Part shown: positions 7,252 to 14,971 of the stretch, piece after piece
Position numbering within the stretch: position 1 is the first letter of the stretch
Layout of the letters: every line of letters starts with the position of its first letter
NCBI GenBank assembly: GCA_002387735.1
Contig: DGKJ01000007.1
Coordinates: forward strand, 19,739-46,858
Direction: 5' to 3'
DNA from: Bacteriovoracaceae bacterium UBA4573
GTDB lineage: Bacteria > Bdellovibrionota > UBA1018 > UBA923
Length of the DNA stretch: 27,120 nucleotides
The notes under the pieces: model-generated
The model's input: only the letters and a program-made list of their open reading frames with translations
Database searches by the model: none
What the model was told of the DNA's origin: nothing
Made by a program: the position numbers and the translations under genes

Positions 7252-9007
7252 GATCAACGATCACCGAGTCCTTGGTGCACAAAACGCAGTCCCGCGCCAA
7301 GGACTCGAGATCTTTCGGAAGCTCGTACCACGGCGTAAAGCGCGACTGACTAGGGTAGTAGTGTAGGTGAGTGAATCCAAGTGCCGCGACTTCCTTTGCA
7401 AGTGTTCTCGCGGAATCTTTATTCTTATTAATTAACTCTTCCCAGCTTTTCATTTCGACGGTGTTTTCAAGAAATCCTTTTAGATAGTAATTTTGTTTCT
7501 CATTGAGGGACACCAGCCTCGCATCGCTCCCAAGATTTTGGTTAACCCATGCCTGCCATTCGTACACCGGAAGATACTGTTGCAAGTAACGCTCACGCGC
7601 GGCGAACCAATAACGCGTCGGAATCTTATAAAACACGTCAACAGGAATATTGACCATGAGCCCAAGTCCGCAAAGTGCAAACGTCCAAGCCTTTTTTGAT
7701 TTCACCCGTTCTAGAATTATTGCAAAGCCAAAAAGTGCAGCACAAATAGCTACCGGACCAAAATACCTTCCTTCGGCCGTTGGCTTTAAGATTAAAACTC
7801 CTACTACGATTTGCGCAAAAAGAAACAGCCACCAGCGCGCATAGGCCCTGACCTTAACGCGTACAAACAATAATGGAGCGAGAACAAAGACCGCCAGCAT
7901 CAACACGCTAATCGGTTTGGCGAACACTTGTTTTTGGTACCAGTGAAAACTAGTAGGCCATGCTGGGGGGCCGGCGAAACCCGCGTTGGACTGAGCCCAT
8001 TTTTGAGAAATCCAACCGGGGCCCAGTACGGAATCAAGTGCAGGGAACATAGGATTTTTTAAAAACACTAAATTGCGCAACAACACTGGACCCATTCCGC
8101 AAAGAAACCCTACGGCAGCTCGGTGCCAATGCCGTGGCGGCAAAACAATCGGCAACGCAATCAATGTCCAAAAGGCAAACACTTTGGTGGCGTAGGCAAA
8201 TCCAAGGAAAAGGCCTACCAAAAACCACGATTTTGAAAGTAGCGCAGCAAAAGTCGCTAGAGTGAACAATGCTAGGAAATAGTCGGTTTTCGCCACCGCG
8301 CTTGACCATTCAAAAAAATAAGGCACAGAAGCGAGCCAGGCAAAAAACAAATCACGAGTGTTAACTGAGCTTCCTCTAATTTGTGCAATTACGCGGGCGC
8401 CAAGCAAAACCACTAGAGCGTGCCCCAACCAGAGGTGAATTTGTTGCGCAGTGAGGAGCCCACTTATATCGTGAAACAGCGAATGTGTAGCAGCGATTCG
8501 CCCGAAGGTTGCGTGATATATTCCGTACAGTGGCTCAATAAACGTTGCCTGCGCAAAGCTCGGATGAGCCGACTCGAGACGAATAGCTCCCAACGAAGCC
8601 CAAAACTTCGCGGCATACACGTGGTAGTAAAGGGGGTCGCTGTGCTGGTGAGGAATACTGACCGAAACAAATCGTGCTAAAAAATAAAGCCCCGGAAACA
8701 CGAGCCACCACACGGGGCCTTTAATTTTGAAATTAAAACGACTGTGGCGTATCCCGAAAATCGAAAATAACAGAAAAGGAATTAGTACCCAACTACGATA
8801 AAGTCCGAGTAGCCCCAAAATTAAGACGTTCTGGCAGAACACACCGAGCGCGAGCACTAAATTCACTTCAGTTCCGACGTCATCGTACGACGACGTTGAA
8901 CCGCCAAGCTTGCTTGAAAAACGCCCAATCCATCCGCCCGTTCCCAATACGCTCAGCACGATGAGCATTGTGAAAACTAACGACGTAATAATATTCCAAA
9001 TCAACAC
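7226..9007 (-). CDS. GT-C type membrane glycosyltransferase-like protein
   Basis: A 593-residue polytopic membrane protein with about 12 hydrophobic helices and a soluble C-terminal part of about 130 residues. It resembles the ArnT/RgtABC-like (PMT_2) membrane glycosyltransferases: an early external loop with SDPLYYHVYAAKFW, a later FLKNPMFPALDSVLG segment that recalls the NP-x-FP motif common in this group, and a C-terminal extracytoplasmic domain (PVYEWQAWVNQNL, ARLVSLNEKQNYYLKGF). Sugar donor and acceptor cannot be read. The start is GTG at 9007, supported by TAGGAG 6 nt upstream. Only 9 bp separate it from the DUF1460-like gene ahead of it, so the pair forms an operon. The 3' end overlaps the subtilisin-like gene by 26 bp. 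Confidence 0.62.
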   Translation of the reverse strand: MLIWNIITSLVFTMLIVLSVLGTGGWIGRFSSKLGGSTSSYDDVGTEVNLVLALGVFCQNVLILGLLGLYRSWVLIPFLLFSIFGIRHSRFNFKIKGPVWWLVFPGLYFLARFVSVSIPHQHSDPLYYHVYAAKFWASLGAIRLESAHPSFAQATFIEPLYGIYHATFGRIAATHSLFHDISGLLTAQQIHLWLGHALVVLLGARVIAQIRGSSVNTRDLFFAWLASVPYFFEWSSAVAKTDYFLALFTLATFAALLSKSWFLVGLFLGFAYATKVFAFWTLIALPIVLPPRHWHRAAVGFLCGMGPVLLRNLVFLKNPMFPALDSVLGPGWISQKWAQSNAGFAGPPAWPTSFHWYQKQVFAKPISVLMLAVFVLAPLLFVRVKVRAYARWWLFLFAQIVVGVLILKPTAEGRYFGPVAICAALFGFAIILERVKSKKAWTFALCGLGLMVNIPVDVFYKIPTRYWFAARERYLQQYLPVYEWQAWVNQNLGSDARLVSLNEKQNYYLKGFLENTVEMKSWEELINKNKDSARTLAKEVAALGFTHLHYYPSQSRFTPWYELPKDLESLARDCVLCTKDSVIVDLTVFQSQR

Positions 9008-9016
9008 ACGGTGCTC

Positions 9017-9928
9017 CTAGTTGCGCATTAGAGAGCTCTCACACTCGGTGATAGCTGAAAGTTCCGCAAACGGCTGGACCTGCGTAAAATCCCACGCCTC
9101 ATCAAATGAGTAAATGGCATATCCTTTGTGCAATGATTTCATTTTTTCAAAAAATGAACTCGCTGGTTCGACCAAAACTTGGCCTGCTGAAGTCGAAGCG
9201 TGTATGATGGTCGTATTTTGTTCTTTGTCACCTGACCGCATTATCATGGCATGCACCAATCCCATGGGGCCTGAGTCTTTAAGATATTTTTCGGCGTAGG
9301 CATTGGTCGGTACAGCAAAGACCGCGAAATACTGGCCTCGATGTTTCCCAAAACATTTTTCTAGTTGTTTGGGAGTCCAATATTCGATCTCGAAGTCCCG
9401 CTCATTCATTTTAAACAATGAGCAACCATAGTTCTTGGCTTTCGTAAAAATGGAAGGGTCCAGACGCACCCTTTCTATTTTGCCCTGTCCGCAAAATGCA
9501 CTTGCGCGAAGGGGACCCGGATCCAGCCTCAACCAATGTTCAGTATAATGTTTGCGAGTTCCGAAACTCACGGCACCGTGGAAATAGCGAAGCCGATCGA
9601 GAACGACTTCCGAGTTTACTTCCGAATTTGCATAGGCTTCGGCAACTACTTTTTGAAACCAAATCATGCAATTGACGGGCTGCCGATCCGTAACAAAACC
9701 TCGGGGTCCTGGGTCCCAGGCTCCCGGACCTTCTCCCAAAACATCGTCAAGCAATACCGGAGCCCAGAGAGAGTTTTGAATCGCGGTCTCCAGTCTTTGC
9801 GGAAATGGGCGAACCGGTGAGGTTAAGTTCGTTGGCGGTGCTACAGCTGTAACGGGGGCGACCCTTGCTCGTTCGAGCAATGGATAACCCCAGGTCCAGA
9901 GTGCCCACCAAATCGCTAAAAAACTCAT
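9017..9928 (-). CDS. DUF1460-like cysteine peptidase/amidase
   Basis: A 303-residue protein beginning with a hydrophobic signal anchor (FLAIWWALWTWGYPLL). The body resembles the DUF1460 group of NlpC/P60-related enzymes, which cut amide bonds in peptidoglycan peptides. The candidate nucleophile is C87 in PVNCMIWF at the start of a helix. It is followed by the family-like VLDRLRYFHGAVSFGTRKHYTEHW (about 109-132) and later LVHAMIM and IIHASTSAGQV (His near 226 and 243, the latter a likely catalytic His). The match is by eye and not strong throughout; extra Cys at 146, 169 and 192 suggest periplasmic disulfides. The ribosome site is weak. It is first in a two-gene unit with the glycosyltransferase. 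Likely an exported cell-wall or muropeptide-modifying enzyme. Confidence 0.6.
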   Translation of the reverse strand: MSFLAIWWALWTWGYPLLERARVAPVTAVAPPTNLTSPVRPFPQRLETAIQNSLWAPVLLDDVLGEGPGAWDPGPRGFVTDRQPVNCMIWFQKVVAEAYANSEVNSEVVLDRLRYFHGAVSFGTRKHYTEHWLRLDPGPLRASAFCGQGKIERVRLDPSIFTKAKNYGCSLFKMNERDFEIEYWTPKQLEKCFGKHRGQYFAVFAVPTNAYAEKYLKDSGPMGLVHAMIMRSGDKEQNTTIIHASTSAGQVLVEPASSFFEKMKSLHKGYAIYSFDEAWDFTQVQPFAELSAITECESSLMRN

Positions 9929-9984
9929 CGTCGTTATAGTTTAAACCCGAGAGCGTAGTTCCACAAATGCCAAGCCCATCGAAT

Positions 9985-10013
9985 TTGACACGCGGCATCC
10001 AGTTCGATAGTCA
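9985..10013 (+). promoter_or_regulatory. Possible promoter of the 10060 gene
   Basis: A perfect TTGACA (9985-9990) lies 47 bp before the ribosome site of the gene at 10060. With 17 bp spacing the -10 hexamer would be TAGTCA (10008-10013), a poor match; a better-looking GATAGT at 10006 would give only 15 bp. Suggestive but weak. Confidence 0.3.
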
Positions 10014-10059
10014 ACTACCGGTGAGCGCCAGCCATGCAAGTCTTTAGGGGGGGTCCAAA

Positions 10060-10893
10060 ATGCGTCACGTCTTGGTCCTGGCCGGTTTATTTTTATCGTT
10101 AGCGGGAGTTCTCAGTAATTCAACCTTCGGGGCAGAACGCCACGATCCTCGGTACTCCGACGATCCCCTGACTTCCAATCTCGTTCGAATACGTTCGGAA
10201 AATCCCTTCATTCACTTCACCTCAATGCGTTGGGACCAGGAATACAAAAAGATTGTCCAATTAACGCCTGCCGAACAGTCCCGTCTATTTACTTCCTACG
10301 CAATACTCGTAGCGAAAAGTCGACCGTTACCCGCAAATTATCGCGAGAACTACCAGTCTTTGGACGCAGGTGAACTGCGCGATCTACAGTACTTGATTGG
10401 ACTTTTTTCCTATATTTATTCCGAGGCGTTTTTCCTTAAAAACGCGCCGACAATTTACAAACGTTTAGTAAAAAACAAATCCTTTTCGCTTCACTCAAAC
10501 TGGATCGAAACACTTGAACCGAAAAAACTCAAAATAAAGTCAAAGCGCCAGGAAAGGAGTTCTGCGTTCGCGGCGTTCGGTACCGTCGGAGCAGGATTAA
10601 CCGGAGCAACCATGGCAGCGTTTGGCTTCTTAATTGGACATCTCGATCTCGTGATGGGCGGGGGAGCCCTATTTTCATCAGTTCTCCCCGGGAGTGCCGT
10701 TGCCGGTATATCGAACCAGCTCTCAGAGGAATACAAGCACCTCGAGACACTGCACCGCTTCATAGTAAATTTTTCAAATACGCTTGCGCTCTACAGCGGC
10801 CTCGAATGGCGTGAACTTTCGCACTCCAATCGAATACTTGCTCTCTTAGAAGATCCTACAACTTGTCGTGCTTTGACCAAAAGTGAGAAATAA
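10060..10893 (+). CDS. Exported/membrane protein of unknown family
   Basis: A 277-residue protein. The start is supported by a strong AGGGGGGG site just upstream. The signal peptide (MRHVLVLAGLFLSLAGVL, cleavage near FGA-ERHD) is followed by a charged alpha-helical region (60-170) and a Lys-rich segment (LEPKKLKIKSKRQERS). Next come a Gly/Ala-rich hydrophobic pair of segments (about 168-215: FGTVGAGLTGATMAAFGFLIG and LVMGGGALFSSVLPGSAVAG) that could be a membrane hairpin, and a final helical domain. No catalytic motif seen. The stop is 3 nt before the M3 peptidase start, so the two are almost certainly co-translated and may work together, for example as a membrane anchor or partner. Confidence 0.7.
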   Translation: MRHVLVLAGLFLSLAGVLSNSTFGAERHDPRYSDDPLTSNLVRIRSENPFIHFTSMRWDQEYKKIVQLTPAEQSRLFTSYAILVAKSRPLPANYRENYQSLDAGELRDLQYLIGLFSYIYSEAFFLKNAPTIYKRLVKNKSFSLHSNWIETLEPKKLKIKSKRQERSSAFAAFGTVGAGLTGATMAAFGFLIGHLDLVMGGGALFSSVLPGSAVAGISNQLSEEYKHLETLHRFIVNFSNTLALYSGLEWRELSHSNRILALLEDPTTCRALTKSEK

Positions 10894-10896
10894 ATC

Positions 10897-13062
10897 ATGA
10901 AACTCTCGAATCTTTTTTTTCTTTTAGCTACGATTCTCCTAGGTATGAAACCAACATCAGCCCACTCTATGAACAATCCGACACTCCCTACTGAACTCAC
11001 TTGCTCCGCGCTCCTCGCGAAATCTCAACTACCCCTGGGAGCGTTGCCTTACAACGAGATCACTACGGACAGTTTCCAGCCGGCGCTCGAGTCCGCTTTT
11101 CGCGAATGTTATCAGCGTTTAGATTTACTTCGCGAAGAGTCCGCAACCCCTACGTTTACAAACACAATCGAGGCAATCGAAGCTATCGATTTGCCGCTCG
11201 AACAAGCATGGTTAGTCTTTGAAAACTACACCAGTCTAAACGCCGATCCCAAACTAGACGAACTTTCCCAAACATTTACGCCCGAGAGAAAGCGTCTCTC
11301 CAACGCGATTTTTATGGACTCGCATCTTTTTTCGCGTGTTTCCGCGATTTACGATCAACGAGATTCTCTTGGGTTAAACACCGAACAAACTGCGTTGTTA
11401 GTACGCACTTATACCGAGTTTCTGCGAAACGGGGCCAAACTTTCGGACTCCGAAAAAAAACGAGTCGCTGAAATTGACGAACGCCTGGCATTCCTTGGGG
11501 AAAAATTTCGGGCCAACGTGACTGCGGAAGTCAATGCTTACGAATTGGTTTTAAAAGACCCAGCTCAAGTCGTGGGCGTTCCGTCCAATGCCTTGGCTGC
11601 AGCAAAAGCGCTCGCGGCCAAGAAGGGGTACAAGGACTCTTGGGTTTTTACGTTACAATTTCCTAGCTACCAGCCGCTCATCACGTTCGCCAACGATCGT
11701 GGCGTACGCGAAACTATTTGGCGCGCCTTCAATACCAAGGCCTCGAGCGGAGAGTACGACAATCGCATGAACTCCCTTGAAATCGCAAAACTCAATGCGG
11801 AACGCGCTCAGATATTAGGTTATAATACTCATGCAGATTTTATCGCCGAAGACCGAATGGCGAAGAACTCGGAGAATGTCCGCGTTTTTCTAAAACGTCT
11901 CGCGACTGCTTATTTGCCGGCGGCAAAAAAAGATATTGAAGAGCTCAGAGAATTTGCCGGTCACGATCTTCAACCTTGGGACGTAGCCTATTATTCGGAG
12001 AAACTGCGTGAAGCGCGGTACGCCTATAGTGAAGACGCGCTCCGCGAATATTTCCCACTTGATCAGGTGATGCGCGGAGCTCTTTTCGCTGCGGAAAAGC
12101 GTTACGGCATTGTCTTCGTGGAACGGACAGATCTTCCGAAATGGCACGAGGACGTACTGGTTTATGAAGTGCGCGAGCCAGACGAAAAAGGAGTGGCAAA
12201 GACACTGGCATTGTTCTACCTCGACCCGTACCCACGTGAATCTAAACGCCAAGGCGCGTGGATGAGCGAGCTGCAACGCGCCCGATACGAAGATGGCAAA
12301 TGGGTCATTCCGCACGTACTAAACGCGGGTAATTTTACACCGCCGGTCACCAACGAAGACGGCACGCGGACTCCAGCTCTCCTTAGTCTCGACGAAGTCT
12401 ACACCGTTTTCCACGAACTTGGTCACGGCCTCCACGGCATGTTGACGCGAGTAGGGTACCGTTCACTCTCGGGCGCCAACACGGCTTGGGACGCCGTAGA
12501 GTTGCCTTCACAGATCAATGAAAACTGGGTGATCCATAAAGATGTTCTCCCGGTCTATGCCAAACATTATAAAACAGGTTTACCTTTGCCAGAGACCGAA
12601 GCAGACAAAGTACGCCGAGCGCAGAACTTTCAAGCCGGTCTAATGGGTTTACGCCAAGTGAGTTTCGGCATGCTCGATTATGCCTGGTTTGGCAGCGACC
12701 TCGAAGTTCTCTCTAAATTGCAAAGCGCCGACGACGTCACGGTATGGGAAGAAAAAATCATGAACCCCTACCGAGTAATCCCGGTCCCCGCCGGTAATGT
12801 GATGTCACCTTCGTTTTCCCATATTTTCGGTGGCGGCTATTCCGCTGGATATTACAGCTATAAATGGGCCGACGTACTCGCAGCGGATGCGTTTAGTGTA
12901 TTCGAGAAGAATGGGGTGTTCGACTCTGAAACTTCCATGCGGTTTCGGAAGGCTATTCTTGAAGCAGGTCGTTCGTTGGAACCCGATGTACTGTACCGCC
13001 AATTCAAGGGTGGTGATCCTGACCCGGACGCACTTTTACGCAAAGAAGGTTTGCTAAAATAA
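10897..13062 (+). CDS. dcp: M3-family zinc oligopeptidase (Dcp/OpdA type), exported
   Basis: A 721-residue M3A peptidase. The active site is FHELGHGLHGML: zinc ligands H506 and H510, catalytic E507, and the third ligand E535 in the downstream WDAVELPSQINENWV. The N-terminal helical half matches Dcp-like enzymes (SFQPALESAFRE, TPTFTNTIEAIE, LFSRV, FLRNGAKLSDSEKKRVAEID). The C-terminus PDALLRKEGLL is the usual family end. The family breaks short peptides, with Dcp removing C-terminal dipeptides. A Sec signal peptide (MKLSNLFFLLATILLGMKPTSA) places it in the periplasm, unlike the cytoplasmic E. coli enzymes. It probably finishes degradation of peptides made by secreted proteases. It is coupled to the preceding gene (3 nt gap). 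Whether it is strictly Dcp or OpdA-like is not certain. Confidence 0.9.
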   Translation: MKLSNLFFLLATILLGMKPTSAHSMNNPTLPTELTCSALLAKSQLPLGALPYNEITTDSFQPALESAFRECYQRLDLLREESATPTFTNTIEAIEAIDLPLEQAWLVFENYTSLNADPKLDELSQTFTPERKRLSNAIFMDSHLFSRVSAIYDQRDSLGLNTEQTALLVRTYTEFLRNGAKLSDSEKKRVAEIDERLAFLGEKFRANVTAEVNAYELVLKDPAQVVGVPSNALAAAKALAAKKGYKDSWVFTLQFPSYQPLITFANDRGVRETIWRAFNTKASSGEYDNRMNSLEIAKLNAERAQILGYNTHADFIAEDRMAKNSENVRVFLKRLATAYLPAAKKDIEELREFAGHDLQPWDVAYYSEKLREARYAYSEDALREYFPLDQVMRGALFAAEKRYGIVFVERTDLPKWHEDVLVYEVREPDEKGVAKTLALFYLDPYPRESKRQGAWMSELQRARYEDGKWVIPHVLNAGNFTPPVTNEDGTRTPALLSLDEVYTVFHELGHGLHGMLTRVGYRSLSGANTAWDAVELPSQINENWVIHKDVLPVYAKHYKTGLPLPETEADKVRRAQNFQAGLMGLRQVSFGMLDYAWFGSDLEVLSKLQSADDVTVWEEKIMNPYRVIPVPAGNVMSPSFSHIFGGGYSAGYYSYKWADVLAADAFSVFEKNGVFDSETSMRFRKAILEAGRSLEPDVLYRQFKGGDPDPDALLRKEGLLK

Positions 13063-13071
13063 ATTCAGCAC

Positions 13072-14088
13072 TTATCGAAAACGACGTATTGCTCGCCATG
13101 CTGGCATCGTAGAGTTTGAGTAAGCTAGCATGCTTGAGCAACTCAAAATATTCGTGTCCCCGGCACCGTAAACCGGTGCGTAATCGGCAAGTGCAAAAGC
13201 CACACCCACCTCCAGGGGTTTCGTTGCGGGTTCTATGGTTTCGACTTCAACCAGCGCTCGCACGCTGATTTTTCGCGACGGGTGCACCGCCCGAATAAAA
13301 TCCTGAGGCCGGTTAAAGTCTTGCAAGGAACGAACGGGTTTAGTTGTGCCATTTTCCACTATTAACAATTCATCTAGCGGGATTTCGTTTAATCGCAGAA
13401 AACGAGCAAAGGCATTTCGAATGACCGTAAGTTGGTCCCGCAACTCTGTGGATTCACGATTTTGTTCAAAAAATCGGTAATCGGGATCAAAGTCGAAATT
13501 AGACATCGTCCAATAATAACGCCCGCGCCAATCCGCCACTAGGCGTTCACGATCAACACCGACGTCGGTGTAAATGGAATCGACATAATCGAGCAAAGGG
13601 AAAATTAGCTTTCGAGTCTCTATATAGCGGTGATCCAGCCGCAGCCCATCGCCCCACACTTCTATCTTTCCGTCGATCGGACTACGTCGAAACGACCTCG
13701 CGAACTGACCGACCGAAGGACTTTCTTCGGTGTCCAGATAAATGACGCCCAAAAGTAGCAGTCCCTTTCCGTGCTTGCGGTGCTGATATTCATGTAAATC
13801 AAGGCGCAACCGAAGTAAGGGGGATTTTCCTTCAAGACGTTCGCGAAAACGTTGCTCGAGCGTTTCTAAATCGGACCGCGATGACCACTTCCAGTTTGTT
13901 TCGGCCATTAGTTCCGGCGAAATCTCGGTTATTTCTTTTAGGAATGGGAGGTAAATATCTAGGTAAGGTGAACGTATACTTGGAGAGCGCAGCATTCGAT
14001 CGACACAAGCACTCGTTTCACCCTGAGACGCTGCTAAGGCCTTCATCGAAAAACAAAACGCCAAAAGCAAGTAGGGGCGCTTAAACAT
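13072..14088 (-). CDS. Exported protein of unknown family
   Basis: A 338-residue protein with a signal peptide (MFKRPYLLLAFCFSMKALA). The mature part has mixed alpha/beta character with many charged residues: a helical segment (ETSACVDRML to RFRERLEGK), a region with LLRLRLDLHEYQHRKHGKGLLLLGVIYLD, and a C-terminal hydrophobic stretch (LEVGVAFALADYAP). No motif I can tie to a family, although the central strand-helix pattern might be read as an acyltransferase-like fold; that is a guess. The ribosome site GGGA precedes the ATG. It follows the 14102-14845 gene by 13 bp and so belongs to the same operon. Confidence 0.7.
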   Translation of the reverse strand: MFKRPYLLLAFCFSMKALAASQGETSACVDRMLRSPSIRSPYLDIYLPFLKEITEISPELMAETNWKWSSRSDLETLEQRFRERLEGKSPLLRLRLDLHEYQHRKHGKGLLLLGVIYLDTEESPSVGQFARSFRRSPIDGKIEVWGDGLRLDHRYIETRKLIFPLLDYVDSIYTDVGVDRERLVADWRGRYYWTMSNFDFDPDYRFFEQNRESTELRDQLTVIRNAFARFLRLNEIPLDELLIVENGTTKPVRSLQDFNRPQDFIRAVHPSRKISVRALVEVETIEPATKPLEVGVAFALADYAPVYGAGDTNILSCSSMLAYSNSTMPAWRAIRRFR

Positions 14089-14101
14089 TTCTGATTCCCA
14101 T

Positions 14102-14845
14102 TTAAGGATTTTTTAGAATATTTCGAGCAACTTTTTCGGTCTCAATAAGCAGTAATCCACAGGGCATCGACGCTCCGTATATGAGTCGACGATGCAGCTG
14201 ATGCACTAAGCGCAATTGACCCTCAAAATCGTGTGGCAAAGGTTGGTTGAGGCCTCGCTCGAGCCCTACGACGAACGCGTTGATTCGTTTACGTAGCTGT
14301 TTCTTTAATGAATGTGGGACTTCACGATCCTTTTGCTCTTTGAGATCAATGTAAAAGTCATATTCCCCGAACAAAGTAATTAGATCGTTTTTGTTTCGCT
14401 CGAAATAACCAGACACCTCACCAGGCCTCCATTGCACCGGAGCCCCCGGCGCTGGAACACCTAGACGACGTGCCTCTGCCCACCAGGCGTAAGACAAAAG
14501 ATACTGGACCTTTAAATCCCGCGAAATCATCCACTCAGCGGCACGTTCGCCGTCAATTTCCGCGAGCTGCAAAGTCGCGTTCAGCCAATGCCTTCGAGCG
14601 TTCCAGCGCCGCAGCGGCCCACCTCGGCTTAGCCGCACTGCTGCATCGGCCTGTTCATTCATCAGGCGTTCCATTTTTTCTTCACGAGCAGTGGATAGTT
14701 CACTCAAAATAACTCGCCCGTCGAACGTTCGACCAAAATCGAGATCGCGAGTCAACGTCTGCGCCACATTAAGCCACCCTGCGTGTGATGGTAACCCACA
14801 CCCCAAGAGACCGACGCCCACTATGAACAAGAGTTTAATTTTCAA
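14102..14845 (-). CDS. Exported alpha-helical protein of unknown family
   Basis: A 247-residue protein. The open frame extends to an ATG at 14875, but AGGGGGAG sits 6-7 nt before a TTG at 14845, and the signal peptide (KIKLLFIVGVGLLGCGLPSHA) starts exactly there, so TTG is chosen. The mature part is highly helical and basic (ARRHWLNATLQLAEIDGERAAEW, SLKKQLRKRINAFVVGLERGL). The Cys in GLLGCGLPS could suggest a lipoprotein, but the lipobox is not convincing and SHA-G looks like ordinary cleavage. It is first in the operon with the 13072-14088 gene and divergent from the carbamoyl cassette. Function unknown. Confidence 0.7.
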   Translation of the reverse strand: MKIKLLFIVGVGLLGCGLPSHAGWLNVAQTLTRDLDFGRTFDGRVILSELSTAREEKMERLMNEQADAAVRLSRGGPLRRWNARRHWLNATLQLAEIDGERAAEWMISRDLKVQYLLSYAWWAEARRLGVPAPGAPVQWRPGEVSGYFERNKNDLITLFGEYDFYIDLKEQKDREVPHSLKKQLRKRINAFVVGLERGLNQPLPHDFEGQLRLVHQLHRRLIYGASMPCGLLLIETEKVARNILKNP

Positions 14846-14971
14846 TTCTTGCTCCCCCTTATATAACATGCACACGAAAACCCTTCCTGATTTGGCTAAC
14901 TAAAACACTCCTTACGCGTGCGTCAATCTGCAATCTTGCCTTTCAAATCCGGTGTGTTATCAAACGACTAT

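Noticed and set aside
14918..14971. Longer N-terminus for the carbamoyltransferase
   Set aside because: Eighteen extra residues precede the family's usual first strand and have no ribosome site of their own.
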